64,000 bases of DNA from an uncultured Blautia sp. (GTDB lineage: Bacteria > Bacillota > Clostridia > Lachnospirales > Lachnospiraceae). Every line of letters begins with the position of its first letter. Position 1 is the stretch's first letter. Position numbers and translations under genes: made by a program. The notes under the pieces were generated by a model, which made no database searches, had not been told where the DNA came from, and saw only the letters and a list, made by a program, of their open reading frames with translations. Below, one piece after another: positions 18,437-28,008 of this stretch. The stretch lies in assembly GCA_946557785.1 (NCBI GenBank), contig CAMNTH010000001.1:186001-250000 (forward strand), read 5' to 3'.

Positions 18437-20126
18437 GAATATGAAGTACCGTTATAAGCTGACAATCATTTTGGTGGTTGCCAGCTTAGTTCCTATGCTG
18501 GTGCTTGCCATGTACAGCTATGTGAGGATGAGCCATCTGGTGAGAACTAATGAGGTGGAGGATATGGCATCTATTTTGAATCAAACCTGCAACAGCATTG
18601 ACGGCGAGGTTCAGGTTTATACAAGCCTGATCAACTATTTGACCTATTCTCCGGATATTACGGATTTGATTAAAGATCGGGATATGGACGTATATGATTT
18701 TTACAGATTATACACCCAGGTGGCGGATCCTTTGCTGAGCGTGCCGAAATCCTACCACAATGCCATTTCCCAGGTTCAGCTTTATGCAGACAATATACAG
18801 GTGCAGCATGATTATGCCCTGATTCCTCTAAAGGATGCTTCCGGGGAATGGTGGTATGGCAGAATGGATGATTCTGTGACAGTGCAGTGGATCGTGGATG
18901 GAGAAAACAGGAAGCTTGCCGCAGTACGGAGGATACAGCAGGATGATTCAGCTGCAGCGCTTCTGTGCCTTGCCCTGGACTATAACAAGGTGTTCCAGCC
19001 TTTTCAGAACATTGCATCAAAGGGTGTGGGAGGCTTTGTGGCAGATTCCGGCGGACACATACTATTTCATAGCGATGCACTTGCCTCTGGGCTGGACTTT
19101 ACCGGGAATGCAGAGAAACTCCTGAAGGAAATCGGGAAGAAATGTGTCTATGTCAGCAGTGAGAGCCAGGAAAATGGCTGGATTTATTATCTTTACAGAC
19201 AAAAGACGGATATTACCACGTCTGTATCAGAGGTGCTGGTAAGTGAAATCCCATTGGTATTGCTGTGCTTACTCATTATTCTGCTTGTTGGACCTGCTTT
19301 GTCCAGAATGCTTACCAGGGGGATCGAGCAGCTCACGGAAAATATGAATCAGGTAAACCAGGGAAGCCGGGAAGTTACGGTAGACAGTGATTCCCAGGAC
19401 GAAATCGGCATTTTGATCCGAAGCTTCCGCAGGATGATGAAGGAGATTGACAGGCTGATCAAAGAGGTTTATGAAAATAAGATTGCTTTAAAGGAATTCG
19501 AATTGAAAGCATTGCAGGCACAGATCAATCCTCACTTTTTATATAATTCTCTTTCTATTATTAACTGGATGGAAATCCGCAGTGATCAAAAAGAAATCAG
19601 CAAGGTTACTTTGTCTCTTTCTACTTTTTACAGAACTGCTCTCAGCAGAGGGGAGGATATGGTCACTGTAGAAAATTGTATCAGGAATATTGAAGCCTAT
19701 CTGGAAATCCAGCTTGTGATGCATGACCATGATTTCCGGATTGAGTGGGATATGGATCCGGAAATTAAGAGCGAAAAGGTGCCCAAGCTGCTTCTCCAGC
19801 CTGTAGTGGAAAATGCCCTGGAGCATGGCCTTGATCTGAAGGAAGAAGGGGAGAAGGTGCTGAAGCTTTCTTTTGCAGGAGAGGGAGAAGATGTCTTGAT
19901 CATTGTAGAGGATAACGGCCTTGGTATGGAGCAGGAAAAAGCAGAATCCCTTGTAACCTATCAGACAAAAGGCTATGGGCTGAAAAATGTGAATGACCGT
20001 ATCTGCCTTCTTTATGGGGATGCGTATGCGATTCAGATATTCAGCAGCGTTGGAAAAGGTACCCGTGTAGAAATCAGAACGCCGAAAGAGGGAAGCGTAA
20101 ATGGTAAAAAGGATCAGAGTTTATAG
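18405..20126 (+). CDS. YesM-like sensor histidine kinase (HAMP + His_kinase)
   Basis: ALQAQINPHFLYNSLSIINWM; HATPase NALEHGL...VEDNGLGM; overlaps upstream gene. Confidence 0.93.
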   Translation: MMMKNLLLKIKNMKYRYKLTIILVVASLVPMLVLAMYSYVRMSHLVRTNEVEDMASILNQTCNSIDGEVQVYTSLINYLTYSPDITDLIKDRDMDVYDFYRLYTQVADPLLSVPKSYHNAISQVQLYADNIQVQHDYALIPLKDASGEWWYGRMDDSVTVQWIVDGENRKLAAVRRIQQDDSAAALLCLALDYNKVFQPFQNIASKGVGGFVADSGGHILFHSDALASGLDFTGNAEKLLKEIGKKCVYVSSESQENGWIYYLYRQKTDITTSVSEVLVSEIPLVLLCLLIILLVGPALSRMLTRGIEQLTENMNQVNQGSREVTVDSDSQDEIGILIRSFRRMMKEIDRLIKEVYENKIALKEFELKALQAQINPHFLYNSLSIINWMEIRSDQKEISKVTLSLSTFYRTALSRGEDMVTVENCIRNIEAYLEIQLVMHDHDFRIEWDMDPEIKSEKVPKLLLQPVVENALEHGLDLKEEGEKVLKLSFAGEGEDVLIIVEDNGLGMEQEKAESLVTYQTKGYGLKNVNDRICLLYGDAYAIQIFSSVGKGTRVEIRTPKEGSVNGKKDQSL

Positions 20127-21789
20127 GAGAATAGTATTTTTTTGTTTCGCTGTGCTTGGGTCTGCCTTTTTGTGCGGATGCGGGGAGGGACATAGTGCAA
20201 AGAACGCCCAGCTGCCTATAGAAGCAGCGGAGCAGCACATGGACAAGGCATGGAAGGAAGCAGGAGAGACTCCTTACGGCAAGTATCCACAGCTTGTGAC
20301 CTATACCCTTGGACAAATGAGCGGAGCCAATAATTCCAACCTTCCAGAGGGGGCCAGCTATGAGGATAATGCATATACCAGGTACTTGCGGGAAATGTTA
20401 AATATTCAGAACCAGAACATTTATATGGAATCAGAGGATCGGTATGATGAATTTATCAATATCCTCATAAAAGACAGGACACTTCCGGATGTGCTGGTGC
20501 TGTCTGATCTGGGGATGCTTAAGGAGCTGGTAGAAAACGATCTTGTAGAAGATTTGACAGAAGTTTTTGAGGACTGTACCACAGACCGCATTAAGGAAAT
20601 GTATGACAGCTACGGCAGTCAGCTTCTGGAGTCTGTGACATTTGACGGAAAACTGATGGCTGTTCCGGAAACAGTGATAGATCATGGACCAAGACTGATG
20701 TGGCTTCGAAAAGACTGGATGGATAAGCTGGGACTTGAGGAACCGAAAACCCTTGAAGAAGCTTTTGGCATTGTAGAAGCTTTTGTGGATAACCGAATGG
20801 GTGCAGCAGATGGGGAAGAACCCATTGGCCTGGCGTGCTGTACTTCTTTGATCGGAACTACAAGCAGCAGTTATTCCATGGAGCCGGTTTTCCTGGAGTA
20901 TGGTGCAGCTCCACAGAAATGGGTGGAAAAAGACGGTGAGATTTACTATGGTTCTATAACAAAAGAGACTCAAAGGGGGCTTTACCGGCTGCGTCAGCTT
21001 TATAATAAAGGCATATTGGATCGGAATTTTCCGCTCCGGACACAGAATAATATCCGGGATCTTGTGATAGAGGGAAAATGCGGAGCTTTTTTTGGCCTTT
21101 GGTGGACGCCAAATAATCCCCTGATGGATCAGCAGGAACAGGATCCTTTGGCAGAATGGGAGCCCTACTATTTTAAAAGTACAAAAGATCCTCATACATT
21201 TGCTTCCTTCCGGGATACAAAATATGTGGTGGTGCGAAAAGGCTATGAACATCCGGAAATTGTAATGAAGATTATCAGCGTGCTTTTTGATTATACACGG
21301 TATGAGGCTGAAAATGCAGAAGAAGTAAACGGATATTTTGCCCTGAATGTAGACCCTACGGCAAGGCCTCTTGTAATCAATGTGGACTATAATGAGGCCA
21401 CATACCAGGTGACAAAAAATATACGGAAGGTTATTGCAGGTCAATTGCCTGAAGAGAAGCTTAGTGCAATTGAGAAATCCTACTATGATGCATGTGAGAA
21501 TTACCTGGAAGGGAAAAATGTAAGCAGTGTAGACTGGGCAGCTTTAAAATCCAGAATATCTGCGGTCGGGCTTCTGGTGGACGGAGACTATCAGCCCTCT
21601 AAGAGAGAATATCTGGGGGAGACTGATGGTGAAATTCCCCAGAACCTGAAAACCCTGGAGGAGGATGCTTTTATCCAGATTATTGTTGGAAAACAGCCTA
21701 TGGCGTTTTTTGATAGGTTTGTAGAAGAATGGTATAGCCAGGGGGGCGAAGAGCTTACGGCCCGTGTCAGGGAGTCCTATAGGAAATGA
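20101..21789 (+). CDS. Lipoprotein extracellular solute-binding protein coupled to YesMN
   Basis: Lipobox-like GSAFLCGCGEG; SBP-like VVENDLVEDLTEVFED; 26-bp overlap with kinase gene. Confidence 0.8.
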   Translation: MVKRIRVYRRIVFFCFAVLGSAFLCGCGEGHSAKNAQLPIEAAEQHMDKAWKEAGETPYGKYPQLVTYTLGQMSGANNSNLPEGASYEDNAYTRYLREMLNIQNQNIYMESEDRYDEFINILIKDRTLPDVLVLSDLGMLKELVENDLVEDLTEVFEDCTTDRIKEMYDSYGSQLLESVTFDGKLMAVPETVIDHGPRLMWLRKDWMDKLGLEEPKTLEEAFGIVEAFVDNRMGAADGEEPIGLACCTSLIGTTSSSYSMEPVFLEYGAAPQKWVEKDGEIYYGSITKETQRGLYRLRQLYNKGILDRNFPLRTQNNIRDLVIEGKCGAFFGLWWTPNNPLMDQQEQDPLAEWEPYYFKSTKDPHTFASFRDTKYVVVRKGYEHPEIVMKIISVLFDYTRYEAENAEEVNGYFALNVDPTARPLVINVDYNEATYQVTKNIRKVIAGQLPEEKLSAIEKSYYDACENYLEGKNVSSVDWAALKSRISAVGLLVDGDYQPSKREYLGETDGEIPQNLKTLEEDAFIQIIVGKQPMAFFDRFVEEWYSQGGEELTARVRESYRK

Positions 21790-21794
21790 AGAAC

Positions 21795-21835
21795 GCAGCC
21801 TTAAAACCAGTTAATGGTATAAGGCTGCTGCTTTA
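21795..21835 (+). terminator. Probable terminator
   Basis: GCAGCCTTA / TAAGGCTGC followed by T-containing tail. Confidence 0.55.
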
Positions 21836-21844
21836 TCTTATGTA

Positions 21845-21873
21845 TTGAAATTCCCGTCCTATTCTGCTATGAT
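21845..21873 (+). promoter_or_regulatory. Promoter for nth
   Basis: TTGAAA-N17-TATGAT. Confidence 0.65.
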
Positions 21874-21913
21874 TTATAAGAATTAAAATAATCCCGGGAA
21901 CGAGGAAGTACGA

Positions 21914-22555
21914 ATGAAAAAAGAAGAACTTGCTTTAGAGGTTATTAAGAGGCTGAAAGAAGAATACCCTGATGCAGGCTGCACATTGGATTATGACCAG
22001 GCCTGGAAGCTTCTGGTAAGTGTCCGGCTTGCCGCACAATGTACGGACGCCAGGGTAAATGTGGTGGTACAGGAGCTGTATGCCAAATATCCAAGCGTGG
22101 AAGCACTGGCTGCTGCCAGTGTGGAAGATATTGAAGAAATCGTAAGGCCCTGCGGACTTGGACGGAGCAAAGCCAGGGATATCAGCGGATGCATGAAGAT
22201 CCTTGCTGAAGAATACGGCGGAAAAGTCCCCGGGGATTTCCAGGCTCTTTTGAAGCTGCCGGGAGTAGGGCGAAAAAGCGCCAATCTCATTATGGGAGAT
22301 GTGTTCGGCGAACCGGCTATTGTGACGGATACTCATTGCATTCGCCTCACAAACCGCATTGGCCTGGTGGAAAATTTGAAGGAACCGAAAAAAGTAGAGA
22401 TGGAGCTATGGAAAATCATTCCTCCCCAGGAAGGAAGCGACTTCTGCCACCGTCTTGTTTATCATGGAAGAGATGTGTGTACTGCACGGACAAAGCCTCA
22501 TTGCAGCCGCTGTTGTCTTAAGGATATCTGTCAGAAGAACGGCGTAGAAGAGTAG
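21914..22555 (+). CDS. nth: Endonuclease III
   Basis: HhH LPGVGRKSANLIMGDVFG, VDTHCIRLTNRIGL-like, C-terminal Fe-S cysteines CTARTKPHCSRCCLKDIC. Confidence 0.93.
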   Translation: MKKEELALEVIKRLKEEYPDAGCTLDYDQAWKLLVSVRLAAQCTDARVNVVVQELYAKYPSVEALAAASVEDIEEIVRPCGLGRSKARDISGCMKILAEEYGGKVPGDFQALLKLPGVGRKSANLIMGDVFGEPAIVTDTHCIRLTNRIGLVENLKEPKKVEMELWKIIPPQEGSDFCHRLVYHGRDVCTARTKPHCSRCCLKDICQKNGVEE

Positions 22556-22565
22556 AGGATCACCT

Positions 22566-23705
22566 ATGAAAATACGAATGTATAATGTTGGGTTTGGAGA
22601 CTGTTTCTGCATCAGGGACAGGAAAAATAATCTTCTTGTGGATTTTGGGACGAGCAATAACAGGATCGGCGGACGTCCCCGCAGCGATATTTTTGATGTG
22701 GTAATTTCCGATCTTACCACGATCTCACATAAAAATCTTTTGCTGACAAACTTTCATCCGGATCATTTATCCGGTTTGCTCTACATGATGAAAAAACGGC
22801 GGGATTCTTATGAATTCGGCACGATTTATCTTCCGGATGTGTTTTCGTCGCAGAAAATGAGCAGGACATTGGGGCTCTTTTTGCTGGCGGATCTTGTAAA
22901 AGATTGCTGTCTTCCAAGCCATCAGGTCAGTCTTTTTGCGCTGGTGGAAGCCCTTTCAAAAAGAAAGCAGAATGTTAAACTTTTATCCAGGGGAATGATT
23001 TTTGAGGATAGGTATCAGGTTCTCTGGCCCTCGCAGGAAGTGATCGCAGAGGAGACCTTAAAGGTTCTGGAGCGTCTTGGAAAAGAGGAAGAAGAATGCT
23101 GGAGTCAGGTGGTGGATTTTGCTGAGAAATTAAGAAAGATCATTTGGGATATGACAGAAGAAAACTGTGAAAAAAAGGTTTCTGTGGCAGAACTGGATAA
23201 GGAGTTCCGCACTATTTCCGGTACGCCGGAATTTGCCCGGCTGCTTGAAATCATGGGAACCAGGGAGCTGGAACTTCGCCAGTTTAAGAATAAGGTCAGC
23301 ATTGTATTCCAGAATAAGGAGGATGGGGACTGGAACCTGCTTTTTACAGGGGATGTGCAGAAAAAGCATCTTGGCATGATCGCAGATAATTATGATGGAC
23401 AGGCGCCCCTGTATGAGCATTACTGGTGCATAAAAGCGCCTCATCATGGCACGGAATCCCATTACTTTGATTTTCGGCCGTTTACGCCGGAAAATATACT
23501 GATTTCTAATGGGATTTACCATGCCAACAGTAAAAGAAGAGCAAGAATGTACCGCACTTCCACCCAGTATACAGGGCTGTTCCATATTGGCGACGGCGAT
23601 ACTTATATGTGCTGCTCCAACAGCGATTGCTGCGACGGATGCCGGGACGGATGCTCCTGCAGGGAGCAGCATATTATTGCTCCGAAGTATTATCTGGATA
23701 TTTAG
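22566..23705 (+). CDS. MBL-fold hydrolase (ComEC/Rec2-like) with Cys-rich C-terminus
   Basis: MYNVGFGDCFCIRD, LLTNFHPDHLSGL, KAPHHGTESHY; tail CCSNSDCCDGCRDGCSC. Confidence 0.8.
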   Translation: MKIRMYNVGFGDCFCIRDRKNNLLVDFGTSNNRIGGRPRSDIFDVVISDLTTISHKNLLLTNFHPDHLSGLLYMMKKRRDSYEFGTIYLPDVFSSQKMSRTLGLFLLADLVKDCCLPSHQVSLFALVEALSKRKQNVKLLSRGMIFEDRYQVLWPSQEVIAEETLKVLERLGKEEEECWSQVVDFAEKLRKIIWDMTEENCEKKVSVAELDKEFRTISGTPEFARLLEIMGTRELELRQFKNKVSIVFQNKEDGDWNLLFTGDVQKKHLGMIADNYDGQAPLYEHYWCIKAPHHGTESHYFDFRPFTPENILISNGIYHANSKRRARMYRTSTQYTGLFHIGDGDTYMCCSNSDCCDGCRDGCSCREQHIIAPKYYLDI

Positions 23706-23733
23706 ATGCTAGGGGCAATTAGTAATGATAAGG

Positions 23734-23772
23734 AACAGCGGATGCGCTTGCAGGAAGCAGCCGCTGTTTTTG
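23734..23772 (+). terminator. Terminator after MBL gene
   Basis: AACAGCGG...CCGCTGTT followed by TTTGT. Confidence 0.65.
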
Positions 23773-23807
23773 TATTATACAGACAAGCGGAAAAGGAGAG
23801 AAAGAGG

Positions 23808-24602
23808 ATGGATTTTGAACGTGCCAGACAGGCTTTTGAGGAATACCTGGATGGGTATGACAGGAAAGATGAAAAGATAAATCTGAAGATCGTACATACC
23901 TACTGTGTAGTGGATTGTGCAAAAGAAATTGCAGAAAGGATGGGCTTAAGTGAGGAAGATAGGGAACTTGCCGCTGTTATCGGACTTCTTCATGACATTG
24001 GCAGATTTGAACAATTAAAGCGTTTTGACAGTTTTATGCCCGATACAATGGATCACGCTGCATATGGTGCAGAAATCCTTTTTGGCGAGGAGAAAATGAT
24101 ACGGAGATTTCTGGAAGACGATGGTTTTGACCAGCTTATCCGGACTGCCATTGGGATGCACAGCAGTTTTGCCCTGGGCGATATTTCCGATGAAAGGACT
24201 CTTCTGCATGCAAGGCTGATCCGTGATGCGGATAAGCTGGATAACTGCAGGGTGAAGCTGGAGGAGTCCCTGGAAATTCTCCTTGGAGTATCCCGGCAGG
24301 AGGCGGAAAAACATAAAATTTCGCCGAAAGTATGGGAGTCCTGCATGAACAAAACTTCCGTTCTTTCCTCTGACAGAGTAACCCCTGTGGACTACTGGGT
24401 TTCCTATGTGGCGCAGTATTATGACGTTAATTTTCCGGAGACATTCTGCATTATGGAAGAAAAGAATTATATTGCAAAAATTGTGGGAAGACTCCATTAT
24501 ACAGACCCTGATACTGTTTCTAAAATGAAGATTCTTACAGAAGAAATGCATCAGTTTATGGATGGGAGAATAAAGGAGAAGCTGCATCGGGCACAGATTT
24601 GA
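23808..24602 (+). CDS. HD-domain phosphohydrolase
   Basis: VIGLLHDIGRFEQLKRF; DADKLDN; start at MDFERARQ downstream of the terminator, SD aggagagaaagagg. Confidence 0.85.
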   Translation: MDFERARQAFEEYLDGYDRKDEKINLKIVHTYCVVDCAKEIAERMGLSEEDRELAAVIGLLHDIGRFEQLKRFDSFMPDTMDHAAYGAEILFGEEKMIRRFLEDDGFDQLIRTAIGMHSSFALGDISDERTLLHARLIRDADKLDNCRVKLEESLEILLGVSRQEAEKHKISPKVWESCMNKTSVLSSDRVTPVDYWVSYVAQYYDVNFPETFCIMEEKNYIAKIVGRLHYTDPDTVSKMKILTEEMHQFMDGRIKEKLHRAQI

Positions 24603-24629
24603 CAATGAACTTACATGGAGGAGATTATT

Positions 24630-24995
24630 ATGAAATATATGAAACAGTTTTGTATTATTTTATTGATTTCTTTTATGGGCGAGGGGCTGTATGAGCTTCT
24701 TCCCCTTCCTGTCCCGGCAAGTGTGTATGGGCTGGTTTTAATGCTCCTGGCATTTGTAAGCGGTGTGCTGAAGGTGAGCCAGGTAAAAGAGACAGCCTTA
24801 TTCCTGATTGAAATCATGCCTGTGATGTTTATTCCTGCCGGGGTTGGCCTCATGTCATCCTGGGGAGTATTAAAGCCGGTATTAGGGCCGGTCATGGTGA
24901 TTACCCTATTGACAACCGTACTTGTTATGGCAGTGACAGGGAGCGTGACCCAGGGCGTGATCAAAGCACAGGAAAGAGGTGGGAAGAATGAATGA
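24630..24995 (+). CDS. lrgA: CidA/LrgA family holin-like protein
   Basis: Small 4-TM protein; LPLPVPASVYGLVLMLLAF; followed by LrgB. Confidence 0.88.
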   Translation: MKYMKQFCIILLISFMGEGLYELLPLPVPASVYGLVLMLLAFVSGVLKVSQVKETALFLIEIMPVMFIPAGVGLMSSWGVLKPVLGPVMVITLLTTVLVMAVTGSVTQGVIKAQERGGKNE

Positions 24996-25680
24996 GTTCC
25001 TGGAAGTCTCTGTATTCTGGGGCGCATTGGTTAGTTTGGCTGCATATGAATTAGGGCTGATTTTGAAGAAGAAATTTAAGCTTGCAGTATTCAATCCTTT
25101 GCTGATCGCCATTATTTGTGTGGTGGGAGTTTTGATGGTTTTGGGGGCAGATTATGAAAGCTATTATGAGGGAGGAAAGTATATAAGCTACTTGCTGACG
25201 CCTGCAACCGTATGCCTAGCTGTGCCGCTGTATGAACAGCTCTCCCTTTTAAAGAAGCATATAAAAGCTGTGGCAGCCGGGATTCTTTCTGGTGTGCTGG
25301 CCAGCCTTGCAGGGGTATTGCTGCTGGCGAAATTATTTAGGCTGTCTCATGAAACCTATGTAACCCTCCTTCCAAAATCCATTACCACAGCTATTGGCAT
25401 GGGCGTGTCAGAAGAGCTTGGAGGGATTGTAACTATCACGGTGGCGGTAATCATTATTACAGGTGTGCTGGGAAATATGATCGGTGAAACGGTCTTAAGG
25501 ATTTTTAAGATTCATGAACCTGTTGCTAAGGGGTTGGCGTATGGAACTTCTGCGCATGCCATCGGGACTGCAAAAGCAATGGAGCTGGGTCAGATAGAAG
25601 GGGCTATGAGCAGCCTTGCCATTGCAGTTGCAGGTCTTCTTACAGTAGCTGCCGCATCCTTTTTTGCAGGATTGCTGTAA
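24988..25680 (+). CDS. lrgB: LrgB family protein
   Basis: PKSITTAIGMGVSEELGG, GTSAHAIGTAKAMELG. Confidence 0.93.
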   Translation: MNEFLEVSVFWGALVSLAAYELGLILKKKFKLAVFNPLLIAIICVVGVLMVLGADYESYYEGGKYISYLLTPATVCLAVPLYEQLSLLKKHIKAVAAGILSGVLASLAGVLLLAKLFRLSHETYVTLLPKSITTAIGMGVSEELGGIVTITVAVIIITGVLGNMIGETVLRIFKIHEPVAKGLAYGTSAHAIGTAKAMELGQIEGAMSSLAIAVAGLLTVAAASFFAGLL

Positions 25681-25719
25681 ACAAAAAGCGTAGAAAATTT
25701 GAACAAGGGGTAGAGGATT

Positions 25720-26700
25720 ATGACGGTAAAGTCGCATCTTTTGGAGCTTTTGGAACAGCATAAAGGAGAGATTTTGTCAGGAGAAGCACTGGCATCGGAG
25801 CTTCAGTGTACCAGGGCTGCAGTCTGGAAAGCAGTAAAGTCCCTTCGGGAGGAGGGTTATGCAATAGAAGCAGGACCTAATAAAGGATACATGCTTAGAA
25901 AAGACAGCAATCGTCTTTCACAGGAAGGCATACGCCTGTATTTAAGAAAACAGGAAGTTTATATGAAGCTTTATAAAGAGGCAGGATCTACTAACCAGCT
26001 TGCCAAGCAGGCGGCAGTCAGCGGGGAAGCGGGGCATGGAGCTTTTGTGATTGCACAGAAGCAGACGAAAGGGCGTGGAAGGCGGGGACGCAGCTTTTTT
26101 TCTCCGGAAGATGCAGGCCTTTATTTGAGTATTGTTTTAAAGCCAAAAGAGGAGACGGTACAGAAAAGCCTTCTGCTTACTACAGCGGCGGCAGCAGCCG
26201 TTTATAAGGCTGTAAAAAAGGTCTGTGGGATTTCTTTGGATATTAAATGGGTAAATGATCTTTACTATGAGGGGAAGAAAGTCTGTGGGATTTTGACAGA
26301 GGCGGTTACAGATTTTGAAGGGGGAAATATTGAATTTGCTGTTGTGGGAATCGGCCTGAATCTATACGAAGGGGAAGGGGGATACCCCAGGGAGCTTCAG
26401 GGAATCGCAGGCTCTCTTTATCCGGATGCAAAGAGTGCATCTGCTGCTGACAGGAATTACCTTGCAGCAGAAATTGTAAACACCTTAATAGAAGAGACAG
26501 AAGATCTGAAGCTGTCCCGGGAATATGTGGAGCATAATATCGTTTTGGGAAAACAGATTCGTATCATAGACGGAAAGAAATGCCGCGAAGCCAGGGCTCT
26601 TGATATTTGTGAAGACGGAAAACTAAAGGTTCTGGAAGAGGATGGAACTATACAGTATCTTTCTTTTGGGGAAGTTTCGGTTCAGTTTAAAGAAGAATGA
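25720..26700 (+). CDS. birA: Bifunctional biotin-protein ligase/BirA repressor
   Basis: HTH; QKQTKGRGRRGRSFFSPEDAGLYLSIVL; KWVNDLYYEGKKVCGILTEA. Confidence 0.95.
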   Translation: MTVKSHLLELLEQHKGEILSGEALASELQCTRAAVWKAVKSLREEGYAIEAGPNKGYMLRKDSNRLSQEGIRLYLRKQEVYMKLYKEAGSTNQLAKQAAVSGEAGHGAFVIAQKQTKGRGRRGRSFFSPEDAGLYLSIVLKPKEETVQKSLLLTTAAAAAVYKAVKKVCGISLDIKWVNDLYYEGKKVCGILTEAVTDFEGGNIEFAVVGIGLNLYEGEGGYPRELQGIAGSLYPDAKSASAADRNYLAAEIVNTLIEETEDLKLSREYVEHNIVLGKQIRIIDGKKCREARALDICEDGKLKVLEEDGTIQYLSFGEVSVQFKEE

Positions 26701-26703
26701 AAA

Positions 26704-26728
26704 CCCTGCCTTGCGGCAGGGCTTTTGT
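26704..26728. terminator. Terminator after birA
   Basis: CCCTGCC-ttgc-GGCAGGG-CTTTTG. Confidence 0.8.
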
Positions 26729-26801
26729 CCCTAACTATGATATCTGCGGATTACTCCGTGCTTTGCACTCCCGCCTTTAGACCCTGGTATCATCATATTA
26801 T

Positions 26802-27500
26802 TTATAAAGATTCGTCCTGAGTATCCGGACGGACATTCGGAGGGACTTCCTGGATTTTTTGTGCTTCCTGGACTTCCTGGACTTCTTGGACTTCCTGTGC
26901 TTCTTGGACTTTCTGTGCTGTCTGTGACCCTGCAGGACGGTAAGGCGCCCAGTAATGTTCTTCAGAATCGGACTTTTTGTATTCCTCCTCCAGTTGAGAC
27001 TTTTTGTTGGAGAGGATATAAATGCCTGTAATGATGATCACGATTGCAATGACGATTTGAGGCAGCTTATAGGTAACGTCTGATAGAAAGCTTGCAACAG
27101 ACAGTGGCAGCAGCCAGTAAAGCAGCTCCGTAAAATTATTCCATAAGATGGATGCTCCGAAGAAGATCAAAAGGCCTGCTACGATGGTGCGGTGTTTTCT
27201 GATCAGTATATCTGCATCGCCGATAAACTGTTCCATGTGAAGCACATAATTGTCTTCCAGAGAATAAAACTCTTCTTCAGCCAGAGATTTCAGGTTATGC
27301 ACATTAAAAAAGCTGTAGAACCAGATGATCGGAAGAAACATGAGAAACCAGCTGAAACCTGTGCCTGCGGACACTGCAATGGTACCCCAGAAAAGCAGCA
27401 TAATGCTGATACCCTGTTTCCGAAAGCCCATATACATTTCTCCGGCTCCGGGAATAAGAGAAGAAAGAAAAAGCCAAAATCCTTTTTTTTGTTTTGTCAT
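26802..27500 (-). CDS. Membrane protein with VQE-type repeat C-terminus
   Basis: Hydrophobic segments; SSLIPGAGEMYMGFRKQG; VQEAQEVQEVQEVQEAQKIQEV tail; overlaps anti-sigma gene. Confidence 0.75.
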   Translation of the reverse strand: MTKQKKGFWLFLSSLIPGAGEMYMGFRKQGISIMLLFWGTIAVSAGTGFSWFLMFLPIIWFYSFFNVHNLKSLAEEEFYSLEDNYVLHMEQFIGDADILIRKHRTIVAGLLIFFGASILWNNFTELLYWLLPLSVASFLSDVTYKLPQIVIAIVIIITGIYILSNKKSQLEEEYKKSDSEEHYWAPYRPAGSQTAQKVQEAQEVQEVQEVQEAQKIQEVPPNVRPDTQDESL

Positions 27501-27501
27501 G

Positions 27502-28008
27502 TTATTTGCCTCCATTGATTATTTTATTGGAAAAATCATTGAAATAGTTTGTGAGTGCTTTGGAGCCTTTTGTCAGTCCCTGATTTACGTTATGTGAAAA
27601 ATCATACAGATGATTGGAACGTCTTTCCGGCATGGAAGGTTCTTCCGGAAGCTCCATGCGTATGCTGCTTTGGGGTGTAAGGCTGGCAAAATCAACTTCT
27701 GAAATTCCGAATAGAAGCAATAAAGCCATTAATACTCCGGCGGCGGTTCTAATCCCGCAGCAGAAAAGCTGCATTCTGTATGAAGCAGCGGTAATTGCCC
27801 TGCCGGTTTGTACAGCGGGAGTGGCTGCTTTGGAAAGAATCTGTTCTTTCATATAGGCTGGAGACTGAATGGGCGATTTCCTTTCCAGATTTAAAATCTG
27901 TTCCAGACAGTAGTCACAATCATCTATATGTTTTAGGAAAGCAATCATTTCCTCGGCGTTCATAGAATTATCCTGGAATTTCTGAAATTCATCATGTGAG
28001 ACGTGCAT
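27502..28008 (-). CDS. Putative ZAS-type anti-sigma factor
   Basis: HIDDCDYC (Hx3Cx2C) motif and single TM; immediately downstream of sigma gene. Confidence 0.75.
   Translation of the reverse strand: MHVSHDEFQKFQDNSMNAEEMIAFLKHIDDCDYCLEQILNLERKSPIQSPAYMKEQILSKAATPAVQTGRAITAASYRMQLFCCGIRTAAGVLMALLLLFGISEVDFASLTPQSSIRMELPEEPSMPERRSNHLYDFSHNVNQGLTKGSKALTNYFNDFSNKIINGGK

Noticed and set aside
20431-21444. 337 aa minus-strand ORF
   Set aside because: Fully antisense to the SBP gene; Cys/His/Phe-rich composition typical of antisense artefact.
23706-23807. N-terminal extension of the HD protein in the ORF track
   Set aside because: A terminator hairpin (23734-23772) lies inside it and a good SD precedes ATG 23808.
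24630-25680. LrgAB as a phage holin system
   Set aside because: Standard chromosomal CidA/LrgA-LrgB pair; no phage genes in the window.
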